Below, piece by piece: positions 37,047 to 45,389 of a stretch of DNA of 64,000 nucleotides (within the stretch, counting starts at the first letter, position 1; the number at the start of each line of letters is the position of its first letter). This stretch comes from Solirubrobacter pauli. Lineage in GTDB: Bacteria > Actinomycetota > Thermoleophilia > Solirubrobacterales > Solirubrobacteraceae. The stretch is taken from the NCBI RefSeq assembly GCF_003633755.1, contig NZ_RBIL01000001.1:1163426-1227425 (forward strand). The letters run 5' to 3'. The notes below the pieces were generated by a model. That model was not told the DNA's origin. It worked only from the letters and a program-made list of their open reading frames with translations, and made no database searches. The position numbers were made by a program, and so were the translations under genes.

Positions 37047-37552
37047 TCGTGCGGTTCGGCCAGGTCCAACAGACGTTCGAGTACCCGCTCTCGCAGCTCA
37101 CCGGTCGGCGGCCCCATGCCGAGGAGCTCAGCCAGCCAGAGCCCGTCCGCGGCGAGCCGCGCGACGGTGGCGTCGACTGGGTCGCGGCCTTCGCGCTGGA
37201 CGCGATCCTGCCAGATGCCGTACTGCTCGCGCACCGCGACCAGCAGGGAGGGATCGGCGACCAGCGCGGCGAGCATCCCGAGCTCGTGCTCATCGGGCGT
37301 GCTCGCCTTGACGTAGCCGCGGACGAAGGCCGAGTCGGCCGCCTCCATCTCGGCGCCGAACTGGCTCAGCCAGCGATCGACCATCGCCTGGACGAGGTCG
37401 GCCTTGGACTTGAAGTGGTAGAGGAGGCCGCCCTTGGACACGGCCGCCTCCTTGGCGACCGCGTCGAGCGTCAGCGCCTGCGCACCGTCGCGATGGACGA
37501 CGGTGCCGGCGGCGTCGAGGAGGCGGTCTCTAGTTCCGGTCGTGGGAGTCAT
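37043..37552 (-). CDS. TetR-family transcriptional regulator
   Basis: A protein of 169 aa. The N-terminal helix-turn-helix is LTLDAVAKEAAVSKGGLLYHFKSKADLVQAM, canonical for TetR. The C-terminal ligand domain is divergent, as usual. It is encoded directly upstream of the etf operon on the same strand, with palindromes at its own start (37544-37560), further upstream (37629-37654) and before etfB (37031-37046). A role as repressor of electron-transfer and acyl-CoA genes is inferred from position. A CoA thioester is a plausible ligand. Confidence 0.92.
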   Translation of the reverse strand: MTPTTGTRDRLLDAAGTVVHRDGAQALTLDAVAKEAAVSKGGLLYHFKSKADLVQAMVDRWLSQFGAEMEAADSAFVRGYVKASTPDEHELGMLAALVADPSLLVAVREQYGIWQDRVQREGRDPVDATVARLAADGLWLAELLGMGPPTGELRERVLERLLDLAEPHD

Positions 37553-37622
37553 TGACTCCCAGCAAGGCTAAGGAGCCGACGATGGAGGAGAAGGCGGCAG
37601 CAGCGATCTTGATGGTCTTCAT
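37530..37622 (-). CDS. putative 30-residue hydrophobic peptide before tetR
   Basis: ATG 37622 to TAG at 37530, overlapping the tetR start by 23 nt. The peptide has a basic start (MKTIK) and one hydrophobic stretch (AAAAFSSIVGSLALLGV). No good ribosome site is present, but the predicted transcription start (near 37623) lies at the ATG, so a leaderless transcript is possible. It may be a leader or chance frame. Confidence 0.35.
   Translation of the reverse strand: MKTIKIAAAAFSSIVGSLALLGVNDSHDRN
37544..37560. promoter_or_regulatory. 17-bp palindrome over the tetR start codon
   Basis: GGGAGTCA-T-TGACTCCC, perfect 8-bp arms around one base. It covers the tetR ATG and contains the hexamers GAGTCA and TGACTC also seen in the palindrome at 37031, in reversed order. 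It may be an operator or an RNA hairpin at the start codon. Confidence 0.45.
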
Positions 37623-37628
37623 GCCACC

Positions 37629-37657
37629 AACTGTACCGTCTGGACGGTACAGTTCAA
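37629..37657 (-). promoter_or_regulatory. perfect 26-bp TetR-type operator with embedded promoter
   Basis: AACTGTACCGTC-TG-GACGGTACAGTT (37629-37654) has perfect 12-bp arms, with the ACCGTC/GACGGT core common in TetR-family sites. On the minus strand TTGAAC (37657-37652) and TACAGT (37635-37630) lie 16 nt apart, so the -10 and part of the -35 fall inside the palindrome. This is what autorepression by the TetR protein would look like. Confidence 0.75.
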
Positions 37658-38055
37658 GTGCGGTCGGTCACTGAGCCCTCGATGAAGTCGATGATCGCCT
37701 GCGTGGGCGCCCCGGGCGTGAAGACCTCGGCGACGCCGAGCGCCTTGAGCTCCGGGATGTCCTGGCTGGGGATCGTCCCCCCGACGGTGACCACGACGTC
37801 GCCGGCATCCTGCTCGCGCAGCAGCTCGATCACGCGCGGGACGAGCGTCATGTGCGCGCCCGAGAGGATCGAGAGCCCCACGGCGTCCGCGTCCTCCTGC
37901 AGGACCGTCTCGACGATCTGCTCAGGGGTCTGGTGGAGGCCGGTGTAGATGACCTCCATGCCGGCGTCTCGTAACGCGCGCGCGATGATCTTCGCGCCGC
38001 GATCGTGGCCGTCGAGACCGGGCTTGGCCACGACGACGCGAATCTTGCGTGCCAT
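37654..38055 (-). CDS. cobalamin-binding domain protein (methylmalonyl-CoA mutase small-domain type)
   Basis: A protein of 133 aa from ATG 38055. It is a stand-alone B12-binding Rossmann domain: [19 protein letters not shown] holds the DxHxxG motif whose His binds cobalt from below, then GLSILSGAH and [11 protein letters not shown]. Such proteins pair with a separate large subunit to form methylmalonyl- or isobutyryl/ethylmalonyl-CoA mutase. No large subunit lies in this window. The mutase chaperone meaB is at 56532. A perfect palindrome lies 14 nt upstream of the start. Confidence 0.93.
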   Translation of the reverse strand: MARKIRVVVAKPGLDGHDRGAKIIARALRDAGMEVIYTGLHQTPEQIVETVLQEDADAVGLSILSGAHMTLVPRVIELLREQDAGDVVVTVGGTIPSQDIPELKALGVAEVFTPGAPTQAIIDFIEGSVTDRT

Positions 38056-38068
38056 GGGCGCAAGCGTA

Positions 38069-38088
38069 ATACGAGGAAGTCCTCGTAT
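38069..38088. promoter_or_regulatory. perfect 20-bp palindrome, candidate operator
   Basis: ATACGAGGA-AG-TCCTCGTAT, arms of 9 bp. It lies 14 nt upstream of the B12-domain gene and within 61-80 nt of the probable start of the divergent kinase gene, so it could control one or both. It differs from the palindromes near tetR. Confidence 0.6.
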
Positions 38089-38148
38089 GCGTCGCGGAGC
38101 GCCGCAGTTGCCCCGGACACCGCGAATGCGACAGACTCGTCGGCGCAC

Positions 38149-39669
38149 GTGCCCGCTCACGAGTCACTCGACGCTGCGCATTTGCTCCGCACGGGGCATG
38201 CGGTCGTGCGCGCGCTCGCGGCCGCCGACAACGAGTCCGACGCGTACCCGGCGCTGCTCGCGACGCTCGGCGAGTCGCTCGGCGCGACCGGCGGCGGGAT
38301 GTGGCTGCCCGTGGCCCGGGCGACGCTCCGGCGCGCCTACGCGTGGGGCACGCCGCCCGAGACGCCCGGCGACGGCGTGAGCTTCGAGGTGCCGCGGATC
38401 GGTGTCATGAGCTTCGCCGCGGACCTGGAGCCGGACGAGTCGCTGCGGGCGACGCTGGACAGCCTCGGGCTGCTGATGTCGCACTTCGCCGAGCGCTGCC
38501 GCGCCCAGCACGCGGTGGCCGCGAACGTCGCCGAGGCCGAGGAGCGTGAGCGCGTACTGCGCCACCTGGCGACCGAGCAGGCGGCGCTCCGCCGGGTCGC
38601 GACGGCGATCGCCACCGAGAGCGACCCGCGGGACGCGTTCTCGGTCGTCACCGAGGAGGTCGGCCGGCTGCTGCGCGCGCCCAGCGCGAACATGATCCGC
38701 TTCAACGACGACGAGACCGCGACCGTGCTCGCCCGCTGGCACGACACGGACATCGCCGTGCACGAGGTGGGCGCGACCGTCTCGCTCGGGGGCGACAGCG
38801 TGTCGGCCCGCGTCTACCGCTCCGGCGCGCCCGCCCGCGTCGACAGCTACGACGACCTCGAGGGCGAGCTGGCCGCGAGCCTGCGCGCGCTCGGGCATCA
38901 CTCCGCGGTCGCCGGGCCGATCTTCCTGGAGGGCCGGCTGTGGGGCGCCGTCATCGTCTCCGGCGGGGCGGGCGAGCCGTTCGCGGCCGGCGCCGAGCGG
39001 CGGATCACCAACTTCGCCGAGCTCGCCGGCCAGGCGCTCGCCAACGCGCAGGCGCGGGAGGACCTGGCGGCGTCGCGCGCCCGCATCGTCCAGGCCGGCG
39101 ACGCCGAGCGCCGCCGCCTCGAGCGCAACCTGCACGACGGCGCGCAGCAGCGGCTCGTCTCGCTCGCGCTGATGCTGCGCCTGGCCGCTCGCCGGCACCC
39201 GGAGGACATCGACCTGGTCCGCGCGGGCGAGGAGCTCGGCCACGCGCTGACCGAGCTGCGCGAGCTCGCGCGCGGCATCCACCCGGCGGTCCTGAGCGAG
39301 CGCGGGCTCGAGCCGGCCGTCCGGGCCGTCGCCGACCGCGCGCCGATCCCGGTCGCGCTGAGCGTGGACCTGGAGGAGCGTCTCCCGGACCCGGTCGAGG
39401 CGGCCGCCTACTACGTCGTCGCCGAGGCGCTGACGAACGTCGCCAAGTACGCGCACGCGACCGGGGTGACGGTCGGCGTGGAGCGTGCGGACGGGCTCGC
39501 GCTGATCGTCGTGCGCGACGACGGCGTCGGCGGCGCGGCGGCCGGGCGCGGCAGCGGCCTGCGGGGGCTCGCGGACCGCGTCGAGGCGCTCGGCGGCCGG
39601 CTGGAGATCGACAGCCCGCTCGGCGCCGGGACGACGGTGCGCGCGGAGATCCCGGTTGCGGCCGGCTGA
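38149..39669 (+). CDS. GAF-domain NarL-type sensor histidine kinase
   Basis: About 506 aa from GTG 38149; the start is uncertain, because the frame is open further upstream without a ribosome site. Order: a first GAF-like segment (about 15-125), a short helical linker, a complete GAF domain (about 150-300), dimerisation helix with phospho-His in [11 protein letters not shown] near 328, and ATPase domain with [18 protein letters not shown] and [11 protein letters not shown]. Soluble, no membrane helix. The next gene is a tandem paralogue that overlaps it by 14 nt. Regulators follow at 41477 and 41821. Confidence 0.88.
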   Translation: MPAHESLDAAHLLRTGHAVVRALAAADNESDAYPALLATLGESLGATGGGMWLPVARATLRRAYAWGTPPETPGDGVSFEVPRIGVMSFAADLEPDESLRATLDSLGLLMSHFAERCRAQHAVAANVAEAEERERVLRHLATEQAALRRVATAIATESDPRDAFSVVTEEVGRLLRAPSANMIRFNDDETATVLARWHDTDIAVHEVGATVSLGGDSVSARVYRSGAPARVDSYDDLEGELAASLRALGHHSAVAGPIFLEGRLWGAVIVSGGAGEPFAAGAERRITNFAELAGQALANAQAREDLAASRARIVQAGDAERRRLERNLHDGAQQRLVSLALMLRLAARRHPEDIDLVRAGEELGHALTELRELARGIHPAVLSERGLEPAVRAVADRAPIPVALSVDLEERLPDPVEAAAYYVVAEALTNVAKYAHATGVTVGVERADGLALIVVRDDGVGGAAAGRGSGLRGLADRVEALGGRLEIDSPLGAGTTVRAEIPVAAG

Positions 39670-41434
39670 GCTGCTGCGCGCCGTCACGGCCGCGCTCGCC
39701 TCACCCGACGAGGAGACCGCGTTCGCGCGGCTGCCGGGCACGCTGCACCGCAGCCTCGACGGCCACAAGCTGCGCTGGGACGGGGCGACGCTGGCGATCC
39801 CGATCGCGGGCGTGGGCGAGCTGCTCGTGCCGACGCCACCGCCCGACGACGACCTGCTGGCGGCGGCGGAGAGCGTCGGCGTGCAGGTCGCGCAGTTCGT
39901 CGAGCGCTGCAAGGCCCAGCGAGGGATGCGCGAGTTCGAGGCGCGCCGCCAGGCGATGCTCGACGTCGCCTTCGACTCGGTGTTCACGATGGACGACGAC
40001 GGCTTCGTGCTGTCGGCCAACCGCGCCGCCGAGCGCACGTTCGGCTACAAGGCGGAGGAGATCCTCGGCCAGGAGCTGGCCGCGCTGATCATCCCGGAGA
40101 CGCTGCGCGACGCGCACCGCGACGGGCTCGTGCGCTACCTGAAGACCGGGCGCGGGCCGATCGTCGGCCGGCGTGTGGAGCTGACCGCGATGCGCCGCGA
40201 CGGCACGGAGTTCCCCGTCGAGCTGGTGGTCACGCGGCCGGAGATCCCCGGCGAGCGCGTCTTCTACGGCTACCTGCGCGACCTCACCGCGCGCAACGTG
40301 GCCGAGGCGGCGCTGCACCGGCTCGCCGACGAGCAGGCGGCGCTGCGGCGGGTGGCCACCGCGGTGGCCGCGTTCAGCGACCCGGCGCAGCTGTTCGACC
40401 TGCTCAGCGAGGAGGTCGGCAAGCTGCTGGAAGCGGAGACCGCGCACATGTTCCGGTTCGACCCCGACGGCCGTGCCGGCGAGATCGTCGGCGGCTGGGC
40501 GCAACGGCCCGAGCACGTGCTCGGCCACGGGACGCGGATGCCGCTCGACGGCGACACGGCGGTCACGCGCGTGTGGCGCACCGGCCAGGCCGCGCGGATG
40601 GACTCCTACGCGCGCGCCGAGGGCAACCTCGCGCAGATCATGCGCGACTACGGCGTCCAGGCCGTCGTCGCCGCGCCGGTGTTCCTCGGCGGCTCGCTGT
40701 GGGGCGCGGTGATCGTCTCCGCGATGAGCGCCGGGCCGTTCCCGGAGAGCGCCGAGCAGCGGATCGCGTACTTCGCCGAGCTGGCCGCGCAGGCGCTCGC
40801 GAACGCGCAGGCGCGGGAGGACCTCGCGGCGTCGCGCGCCCGCATCGTCCAGGCCGGCGACGCCGAGCGCCGCCGCCTGGAGCGCAACCTGCACGACGGC
40901 GCGCAGCAGCGGCTCGTCTCGCTCGCGCTGATGCTGCGGATGGCCGCGCGCCGGCATCCGGACGACGACGACCTCGCCCGTGCCGGCGAGGAGTTGTCGC
41001 ACGCGCTGCAGGAGCTGCGCGAGCTGGCCCGCGGCATCCACCCCGCCGTGCTCACCGAGCGCGGGCTCGAGCCGGCGGTGCGGGCCGTCGCCGACCGCGC
41101 GCCGGTGCCCGTGGAGCTCACGGTGGAGCTGGAGGAGCGGCTGCCCGGCCCGGTCGAGGCGGCGGCGTACTACGTCGTCAGCGAGGCGCTGACGAACGTC
41201 GCCAAGTACGCGCGGGCGACGCTCGTGCGCGTCAGCATCACGCGCACCGACGAGCACGCGCTGATCGAGGTCGCCGACGACGGCCTCGGCGGTGCCGACC
41301 CCGGCGGCGGAAGCGGCCTGCGCGGCCTCGCCGACCGCGTCGAGGCCTTCGGCGGCCGGCTCGACATCGACTCCCCGCCGGGGCTGGGCACCACGCTGCG
41401 CGCCGACCTGCCCCTCACCGCAAGTCTCCGGTAA
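39656..41434 (+). CDS. PAS-GAF NarL-type sensor histidine kinase
   Basis: A protein of 592 aa from TTG 39656, inside the end of the previous gene. No better start exists before the conserved part. Order: short N-terminal region, PAS domain (about 100-220; [20 protein letters not shown]), GAF domain (about 235-390), dimerisation helix with His near 411 and ATPase domain with [18 protein letters not shown] and [11 protein letters not shown]. From the end of GAF onward it is nearly identical to the preceding kinase, also at DNA level. It differs by having the PAS domain in place of the first GAF-like segment. Confidence 0.9.
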   Translation: MRPAELLRAVTAALASPDEETAFARLPGTLHRSLDGHKLRWDGATLAIPIAGVGELLVPTPPPDDDLLAAAESVGVQVAQFVERCKAQRGMREFEARRQAMLDVAFDSVFTMDDDGFVLSANRAAERTFGYKAEEILGQELAALIIPETLRDAHRDGLVRYLKTGRGPIVGRRVELTAMRRDGTEFPVELVVTRPEIPGERVFYGYLRDLTARNVAEAALHRLADEQAALRRVATAVAAFSDPAQLFDLLSEEVGKLLEAETAHMFRFDPDGRAGEIVGGWAQRPEHVLGHGTRMPLDGDTAVTRVWRTGQAARMDSYARAEGNLAQIMRDYGVQAVVAAPVFLGGSLWGAVIVSAMSAGPFPESAEQRIAYFAELAAQALANAQAREDLAASRARIVQAGDAERRRLERNLHDGAQQRLVSLALMLRMAARRHPDDDDLARAGEELSHALQELRELARGIHPAVLTERGLEPAVRAVADRAPVPVELTVELEERLPGPVEAAAYYVVSEALTNVAKYARATLVRVSITRTDEHALIEVADDGLGGADPGGGSGLRGLADRVEAFGGRLDIDSPPGLGTTLRADLPLTASLR

Positions 41435-41448
41435 ACCCCCCGAACTTG

Positions 41449-41463
41449 AACGTCCTGGACGTT
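41449..41463. promoter_or_regulatory. 15-bp palindrome before the receiver-only gene
   Basis: AACGTCC-T-GGACGTT, perfect 7-bp arms, lies 13 nt upstream of the ATG at 41477 and 14 nt after the kinase stop. It may be an operator or a small RNA hairpin. No T-run follows. Confidence 0.35.
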
Positions 41464-41476
41464 TAACTTCCACGGC

Positions 41477-41824
41477 ATGCCGCGCTCCGTCCTCGTCGTC
41501 GACGACTCCGCCGCCTTCCGGGCGACGGCCCGGGTGCTGCTCAGCGCCCGCGGCTATGAGGTCGTCGGCGTGGCCGACAGCGTCGCCGGCGGGTTGGCCG
41601 CGGCGCGCGAGCTGCGCCCGGACTGCGTGCTGCTGGACGTCAACCTCCCCGACGGCGACGGCCTGTCGGCCGCGGGGGCGTTCGGCGACGCCGCCGTGGT
41701 CGTCGTCTCCACGCTGGACGCCGACGAGCTCGGCGACGCACTGGCGGGTTCGGGGGCGCGTGGCTTCGTCGGCAAGGCCGAGTTAGCATCGCCGCGTCTC
41801 GTCGAGCTGCTGGGGCCACCTTGA
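41477..41824 (+). CDS. single-domain response regulator (receiver only)
   Basis: A protein of 115 aa, only a receiver: acidic pair VVDDSAA near 8, phospho-Asp in VLLDVNLPDGDG near 54, Thr/Ser in VVVSTLD near 79 and Lys in FVGKAEL near 99. No DNA-binding output. The stop overlaps the TTG start of the following regulator (TTGA at 41821-41824), so the two are made together. It may act as a phosphate sink or shuttle between the three nearby kinases. Confidence 0.9.
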   Translation: MPRSVLVVDDSAAFRATARVLLSARGYEVVGVADSVAGGLAAARELRPDCVLLDVNLPDGDGLSAAGAFGDAAVVVVSTLDADELGDALAGSGARGFVGKAELASPRLVELLGPP

Positions 41825-42468
41825 GGATCGTCATCGGAGAAGATCAGGCGCTGCTGCGCCAGGGGATCGTGAGCCTGCTGGGCACGGCGGGCTTCGAGGT
41901 CGTGGCCGAGGCCGCCGACGCGCCGGACCTGCTGCGCAAGGTGTCCGCGCACAAGCCGGACGTCGCGATCGTCGACGTGCAGATGCCGCCCGACCACACC
42001 GACGACGGCCTGCGGGCGGCGCTGGAGATCCGCGCGTCCCAGCCCGCGGTCGGCGTGCTGGTGCTCTCGCAGTACGCCGAGGAGCGCTACGCCGTCGACC
42101 TGATCGGCGACAACGCCGAGGGTGTCGGCTACCTGCTCAAGGACCGCGTCACCGACTTCGCGGGCTTCGCCGAGGCCGTCCGCCGCGTGGCCGCGGGCGG
42201 GTCCGTGCTCGACCCGACGGTCGTCGCGCACATGCTCGGCCGGCGCCGTCGCGACGACCCTGTCGACTCGCTGACGCCGCGCGAGCGCGAGGTGCTGGAG
42301 CTGATGGCGGAGGGTCGCTCGAACAAGGGCATCGCGGAGAAGCTCGTCGTCACCCCGCACGCCGTCGAGAAGCACGTCACCTCGATCTTCACCAAGCTCG
42401 GCGTGGCCTCGGGCACCGAGGACCACCGCCGCGTGCTGGCCGTGCTCGAGTTCCTTCGCCGAGCCTGA
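41821..42468 (+). CDS. NarL/FixJ-type response regulator
   Basis: A protein of 215 aa from TTG 41821, coupled to the receiver-only gene. Receiver with GEDQALL, phospho-Asp in AIVDVQMPPDHTDDG near 54 (with the insert after the Asp that is typical for this branch) and Lys in YLLKDRV near 106. The LuxR-type output is LTPREREVLELMAEGRSN...AVEKHVTSIFTKLGV. Likely partner of the two kinases upstream and perhaps of the convergent kinase at 42504. Its stop codon lies in the left arm of a REP-like palindrome. Confidence 0.93.
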   Translation: MRIVIGEDQALLRQGIVSLLGTAGFEVVAEAADAPDLLRKVSAHKPDVAIVDVQMPPDHTDDGLRAALEIRASQPAVGVLVLSQYAEERYAVDLIGDNAEGVGYLLKDRVTDFAGFAEAVRRVAAGGSVLDPTVVAHMLGRRRRDDPVDSLTPREREVLELMAEGRSNKGIAEKLVVTPHAVEKHVTSIFTKLGVASGTEDHRRVLAVLEFLRRA

Positions 42469-42508
42469 AGAAAGATAAAGGGGTCAGACCCCTTTAGGTT
42501 GCTTTAGG
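42464..42508. repeat. 45-bp REP-like palindrome, copy 1, between convergent genes
   Basis: Core AAAGGGG-TCAGA-CCCCTTT (42477-42483 and 42489-42495) with a weaker outer arm CCTGAAG.../...GCTTTAGG. It covers the stop codons of the response regulator (plus) and of the kinase (minus). Almost the same 45-bp unit occurs at 48794-48838. Each side ends in T-rich sequence on its strand, so it may serve as a two-way terminator. Confidence 0.75.
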
Positions 42509-44198
42509 TGGGGATGCGGGCCCGGATGAGCGTGCCGGCGCCGGGCGGGCTGGTGATCTCCAGGGCGCCGTCGAGGGCGCCGACACGGTCGCCGAGGCCG
42601 CGCAGCCCGGAGCCGGTGGCGACATCGGCGCCGCCGACGCCGTCGTCGCGGATGTCGATCACGGCGTGGCCGTTCTCGCGCCGGACGTCGACCTGGGCGT
42701 GGGTGGCGTTCGCGTACTTGGCGACGTTGGTGAGCGCCTCCGCGACGACGAAGTAGGCGGCGGTCTCGACCGGGCTGGGCAGTCGCTCGGTGAGGGCGGA
42801 GCGCAGCTCCACCGGCACCGTCGAGCGACTGGCGAGCGACTCGAGCGCGGCGTCCAGGCCGCGCTGGCTGAGCACCGCGGGGTGGATGCCGGCCGCCAGG
42901 TCGCGCAGCTCGTGCACCGCCTCCTGCGCGTTGGCGAACGCGCTGTCGATCAGTCCCTTCGCGGTGTCGGGCTCGCGGTCGAACTGCTCGCGCGCGAGCT
43001 GCAGCTCGATCATCAGCGCGACGAGCCGCTGCTGCGCGCCGTCGTGCAGGTCCCGGCCGAGCCGCCGGCGCTCGGCGTCGCCGGCCTCGACGAGCCGGGC
43101 GCGCGACGCGCGGAGCGCCTCCAGCCGGGCGCGCAGCTCGACCTCGAGCCGCTGGTTCTCGAGCGCGAGCGCTGCCGCCGCCGCGGCTTCCCGCAGCAGG
43201 TCCGGCTCCTCGGCGAGCGCGGGGCCGTGGGTCAGCGCGCCGACGCGGCGACCTTCGTGGTCGATCTCGGTGAGCGGCTGGTCCGGGGTGGCGGGGCGGC
43301 CGTCCCGGTGGACGTAGCCGCCGTCGACCCAGTAGAGGACGTCGAGCGTCGGGTCGCCGAGCTCGGTCGCGAGCGCGTCGCGCACCCCGCGCGGGTCGAG
43401 GCTGAGGCGCTCGATCACGCGGCCGACCGCGGCCGTGCGGAAGAACCGCGTGCGGACGAGGCCGAGCAGGAACGCGGCGGGGACGAGCGCGAAGGCCGAG
43501 AAGGCGGCGATCTGCAGCGCCTGCGTCAGGTCGGACTCGAAGGTGATCGAGAACACGGTCGCGACGCCGAGCACGAGGATCACCGCGCCGAGCAGCAGCA
43601 CCGGCTCCAGGCCGCGGCGCAGCAGCGGGCCCGCGGTCTGACGGCGACCGATCAGCACGAGCAGCGTCGTGACGAGCATGAACAGCAGCAGCGACACCTG
43701 CGGGACCGAGAACAGCGTCGACAGGACGTGGCTGTCGACGACGACCCACGGATTGCCGGACGGGCAGTCGTCGCACGTCGTCACGAGCAGCTGCGGGAGC
43801 TGCAGCACCGCGGCGGCGTAGGCGGCGCCGACCGCGCGGCGCGGCCACTTCCCCTCCACCCGTCCGGACGGGAACGCGATCAGCAGGTGCACCAGCGCGG
43901 AGATCGAGACCGTGTCGAACAGCGCGCCGATCGCGAACGGCAGCGGCGCGTCGAAGAACTGCAGGCCCGTCAGCGCGACGAACGTCCCGGTCATCACCAT
44001 CAGCCGGCCCGTGTGGTTCTCCGGGCGGCGCGCGTGCGCGTACGCGCCGACCGCGACGAAGCCCCACGCGATCGCCACGCCGAGGTAGAGCACCGCGACA
44101 CCGCCCGGCGGCAGCCGCGTCACGTCCGGCGCCTGGAACAGCAGCGCGACGCCGATCGTCGCGGCGATCAGGCAGGCGGTGACGATGGCCCAGCGCAT
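42504..44198 (-). CDS. membrane-bound NarL-type sensor histidine kinase
   Basis: A protein of 564 aa. The N-terminal half (about 1-240) has seven to eight membrane helices, with a short outer loop holding a Cys pair (TTCDDCPSG). A GAF-like remnant and coiled coil follow, then the phospho-His in [12 protein letters not shown] near 383 and ATPase motifs [18 protein letters not shown] and GSGLRGLGDRV. The signal is probably sensed in or at the membrane. It is convergent with the regulator at 41821, a plausible partner. Confidence 0.9.
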   Translation of the reverse strand: MRWAIVTACLIAATIGVALLFQAPDVTRLPPGGVAVLYLGVAIAWGFVAVGAYAHARRPENHTGRLMVMTGTFVALTGLQFFDAPLPFAIGALFDTVSISALVHLLIAFPSGRVEGKWPRRAVGAAYAAAVLQLPQLLVTTCDDCPSGNPWVVVDSHVLSTLFSVPQVSLLLFMLVTTLLVLIGRRQTAGPLLRRGLEPVLLLGAVILVLGVATVFSITFESDLTQALQIAAFSAFALVPAAFLLGLVRTRFFRTAAVGRVIERLSLDPRGVRDALATELGDPTLDVLYWVDGGYVHRDGRPATPDQPLTEIDHEGRRVGALTHGPALAEEPDLLREAAAAAALALENQRLEVELRARLEALRASRARLVEAGDAERRRLGRDLHDGAQQRLVALMIELQLAREQFDREPDTAKGLIDSAFANAQEAVHELRDLAAGIHPAVLSQRGLDAALESLASRSTVPVELRSALTERLPSPVETAAYFVVAEALTNVAKYANATHAQVDVRRENGHAVIDIRDDGVGGADVATGSGLRGLGDRVGALDGALEITSPPGAGTLIRARIPT

Positions 44199-44267
44199 GT
44201 GAGCGCGAGCCTATGCCTCAGCGTCGCGTCTGGGGGTAGGAGAAACCCCACAGGACGGCGTGCCGCG

Positions 44268-45389
44268 TCAGTCGCGCATGGCTTCGCCGAGGATGGCGCG
44301 GGCGATGACGAGCTTCTGGATCTCGCTCGTGCCCTCGTAGATCTCGGTGACCTTGGCGTCGCGGTAGTAGCGCTCGGCCGGGAACTCCTTGGTGTAGCCG
44401 TAGCCGCCGAGGATCTGGATCGCCTCGCCCGTCTGGTGGCGGGCGACGCGGGAGGCGAACAGCTTCGCTTGCGCGCCCTCGACGGTGTGCGGCTTGCCGG
44501 CCTCCTTCAGGCGCGCGGCGCGCCAGACGAGCGCGCGGGCGGCCTCGATCTCGGTCTGCATGTCCGCGAGCTTGTGCTGGATGGCCTGGAAGCGCGCGAT
44601 CGGCCCGCCGAACGCGTTGCGCTCCTTGGCGTAGGCGGTGCCGGTGTCGAACGCGGCCTGGGCGATGCCGACGGCCTGCGCGGCGATCCCGATCCGGCCG
44701 CCGTCGAGCGTGCGCAGCGCGACGCGCATGCCGTTGCCGGGCTCCCCCAGGCGCTCGGCGGGCGTGTCCTCGAACGCGAGGTCCGCCGTGGAGCTCGAGT
44801 TGAGCCCCAGCTTCTCCTCCTCACGCGTGACCGCGAAGCCGTCGGCGCCGGCGCGGACGAGGAACGACGACGCGCGGTCGCCCTCCTTCGCGAACACGAT
44901 GAAGGTGCTCGCGAAGCTGCCGTTGGTGATCCACTGCTTGGCGCCGGAGATCCGGTCGTCGGCGACCCGGGTGCGCATGGCGCTCGCGTCGGACCCCGAG
45001 CCGGACTCGGTGAGCGCGAACGCGGCCAGCTCCTCGCCGCTGGCGAGCGGCGGGACGAGCCGCGCGATCTGCTCCTCCGAGCCGTGGTTGAGGATCGGCA
45101 GCGTGCCCGCGCTGGTGTGCACGGCGACGGTCACGCCGACGCCGGCGTCGGCGCGCGAGAGCTCCTCGAGCACGAGCATGTAGGTGAGGAAGTCGGCGCC
45201 CGCGCCCCCGTGCTCCTCGGGCACGCACACGCCCATCAGGCCGAGCTCGCCCAGCTCGGCGAACAGCTCGCGCGGGAAGTGGTGCTCGCGATCCCACCGG
45301 GCCGCGTGCGGCGCGACCTGCTCGTCCGCGAAGCGCTTGGCCAGCTCGCGGATCTCGCGCTGGTCGTCGGTGAGCTCGTGCAGGCTCAT
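44268..45389 (-). CDS. acyl-CoA dehydrogenase
   Basis: A protein of 373 aa from ATG 45389 (ATGA overlap with the upstream HAD gene). FAD and substrate motifs: ALTESGSGSDASAMRT near 128, GAKQWITNGSFA near 150, and QILGGYGYTKEFPAERYYRDAKV near 325 with the catalytic Glu in IYEGTSEIQ near 353. It oxidises an acyl-CoA to the enoyl-CoA and reduces ETF (genes at 35221-36983). The Glu position fits short/medium-chain enzymes. Chain length cannot be settled. Confidence 0.96.
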   Translation of the reverse strand: MSLHELTDDQREIRELAKRFADEQVAPHAARWDREHHFPRELFAELGELGLMGVCVPEEHGGAGADFLTYMLVLEELSRADAGVGVTVAVHTSAGTLPILNHGSEEQIARLVPPLASGEELAAFALTESGSGSDASAMRTRVADDRISGAKQWITNGSFASTFIVFAKEGDRASSFLVRAGADGFAVTREEEKLGLNSSSTADLAFEDTPAERLGEPGNGMRVALRTLDGGRIGIAAQAVGIAQAAFDTGTAYAKERNAFGGPIARFQAIQHKLADMQTEIEAARALVWRAARLKEAGKPHTVEGAQAKLFASRVARHQTGEAIQILGGYGYTKEFPAERYYRDAKVTEIYEGTSEIQKLVIARAILGEAMRD

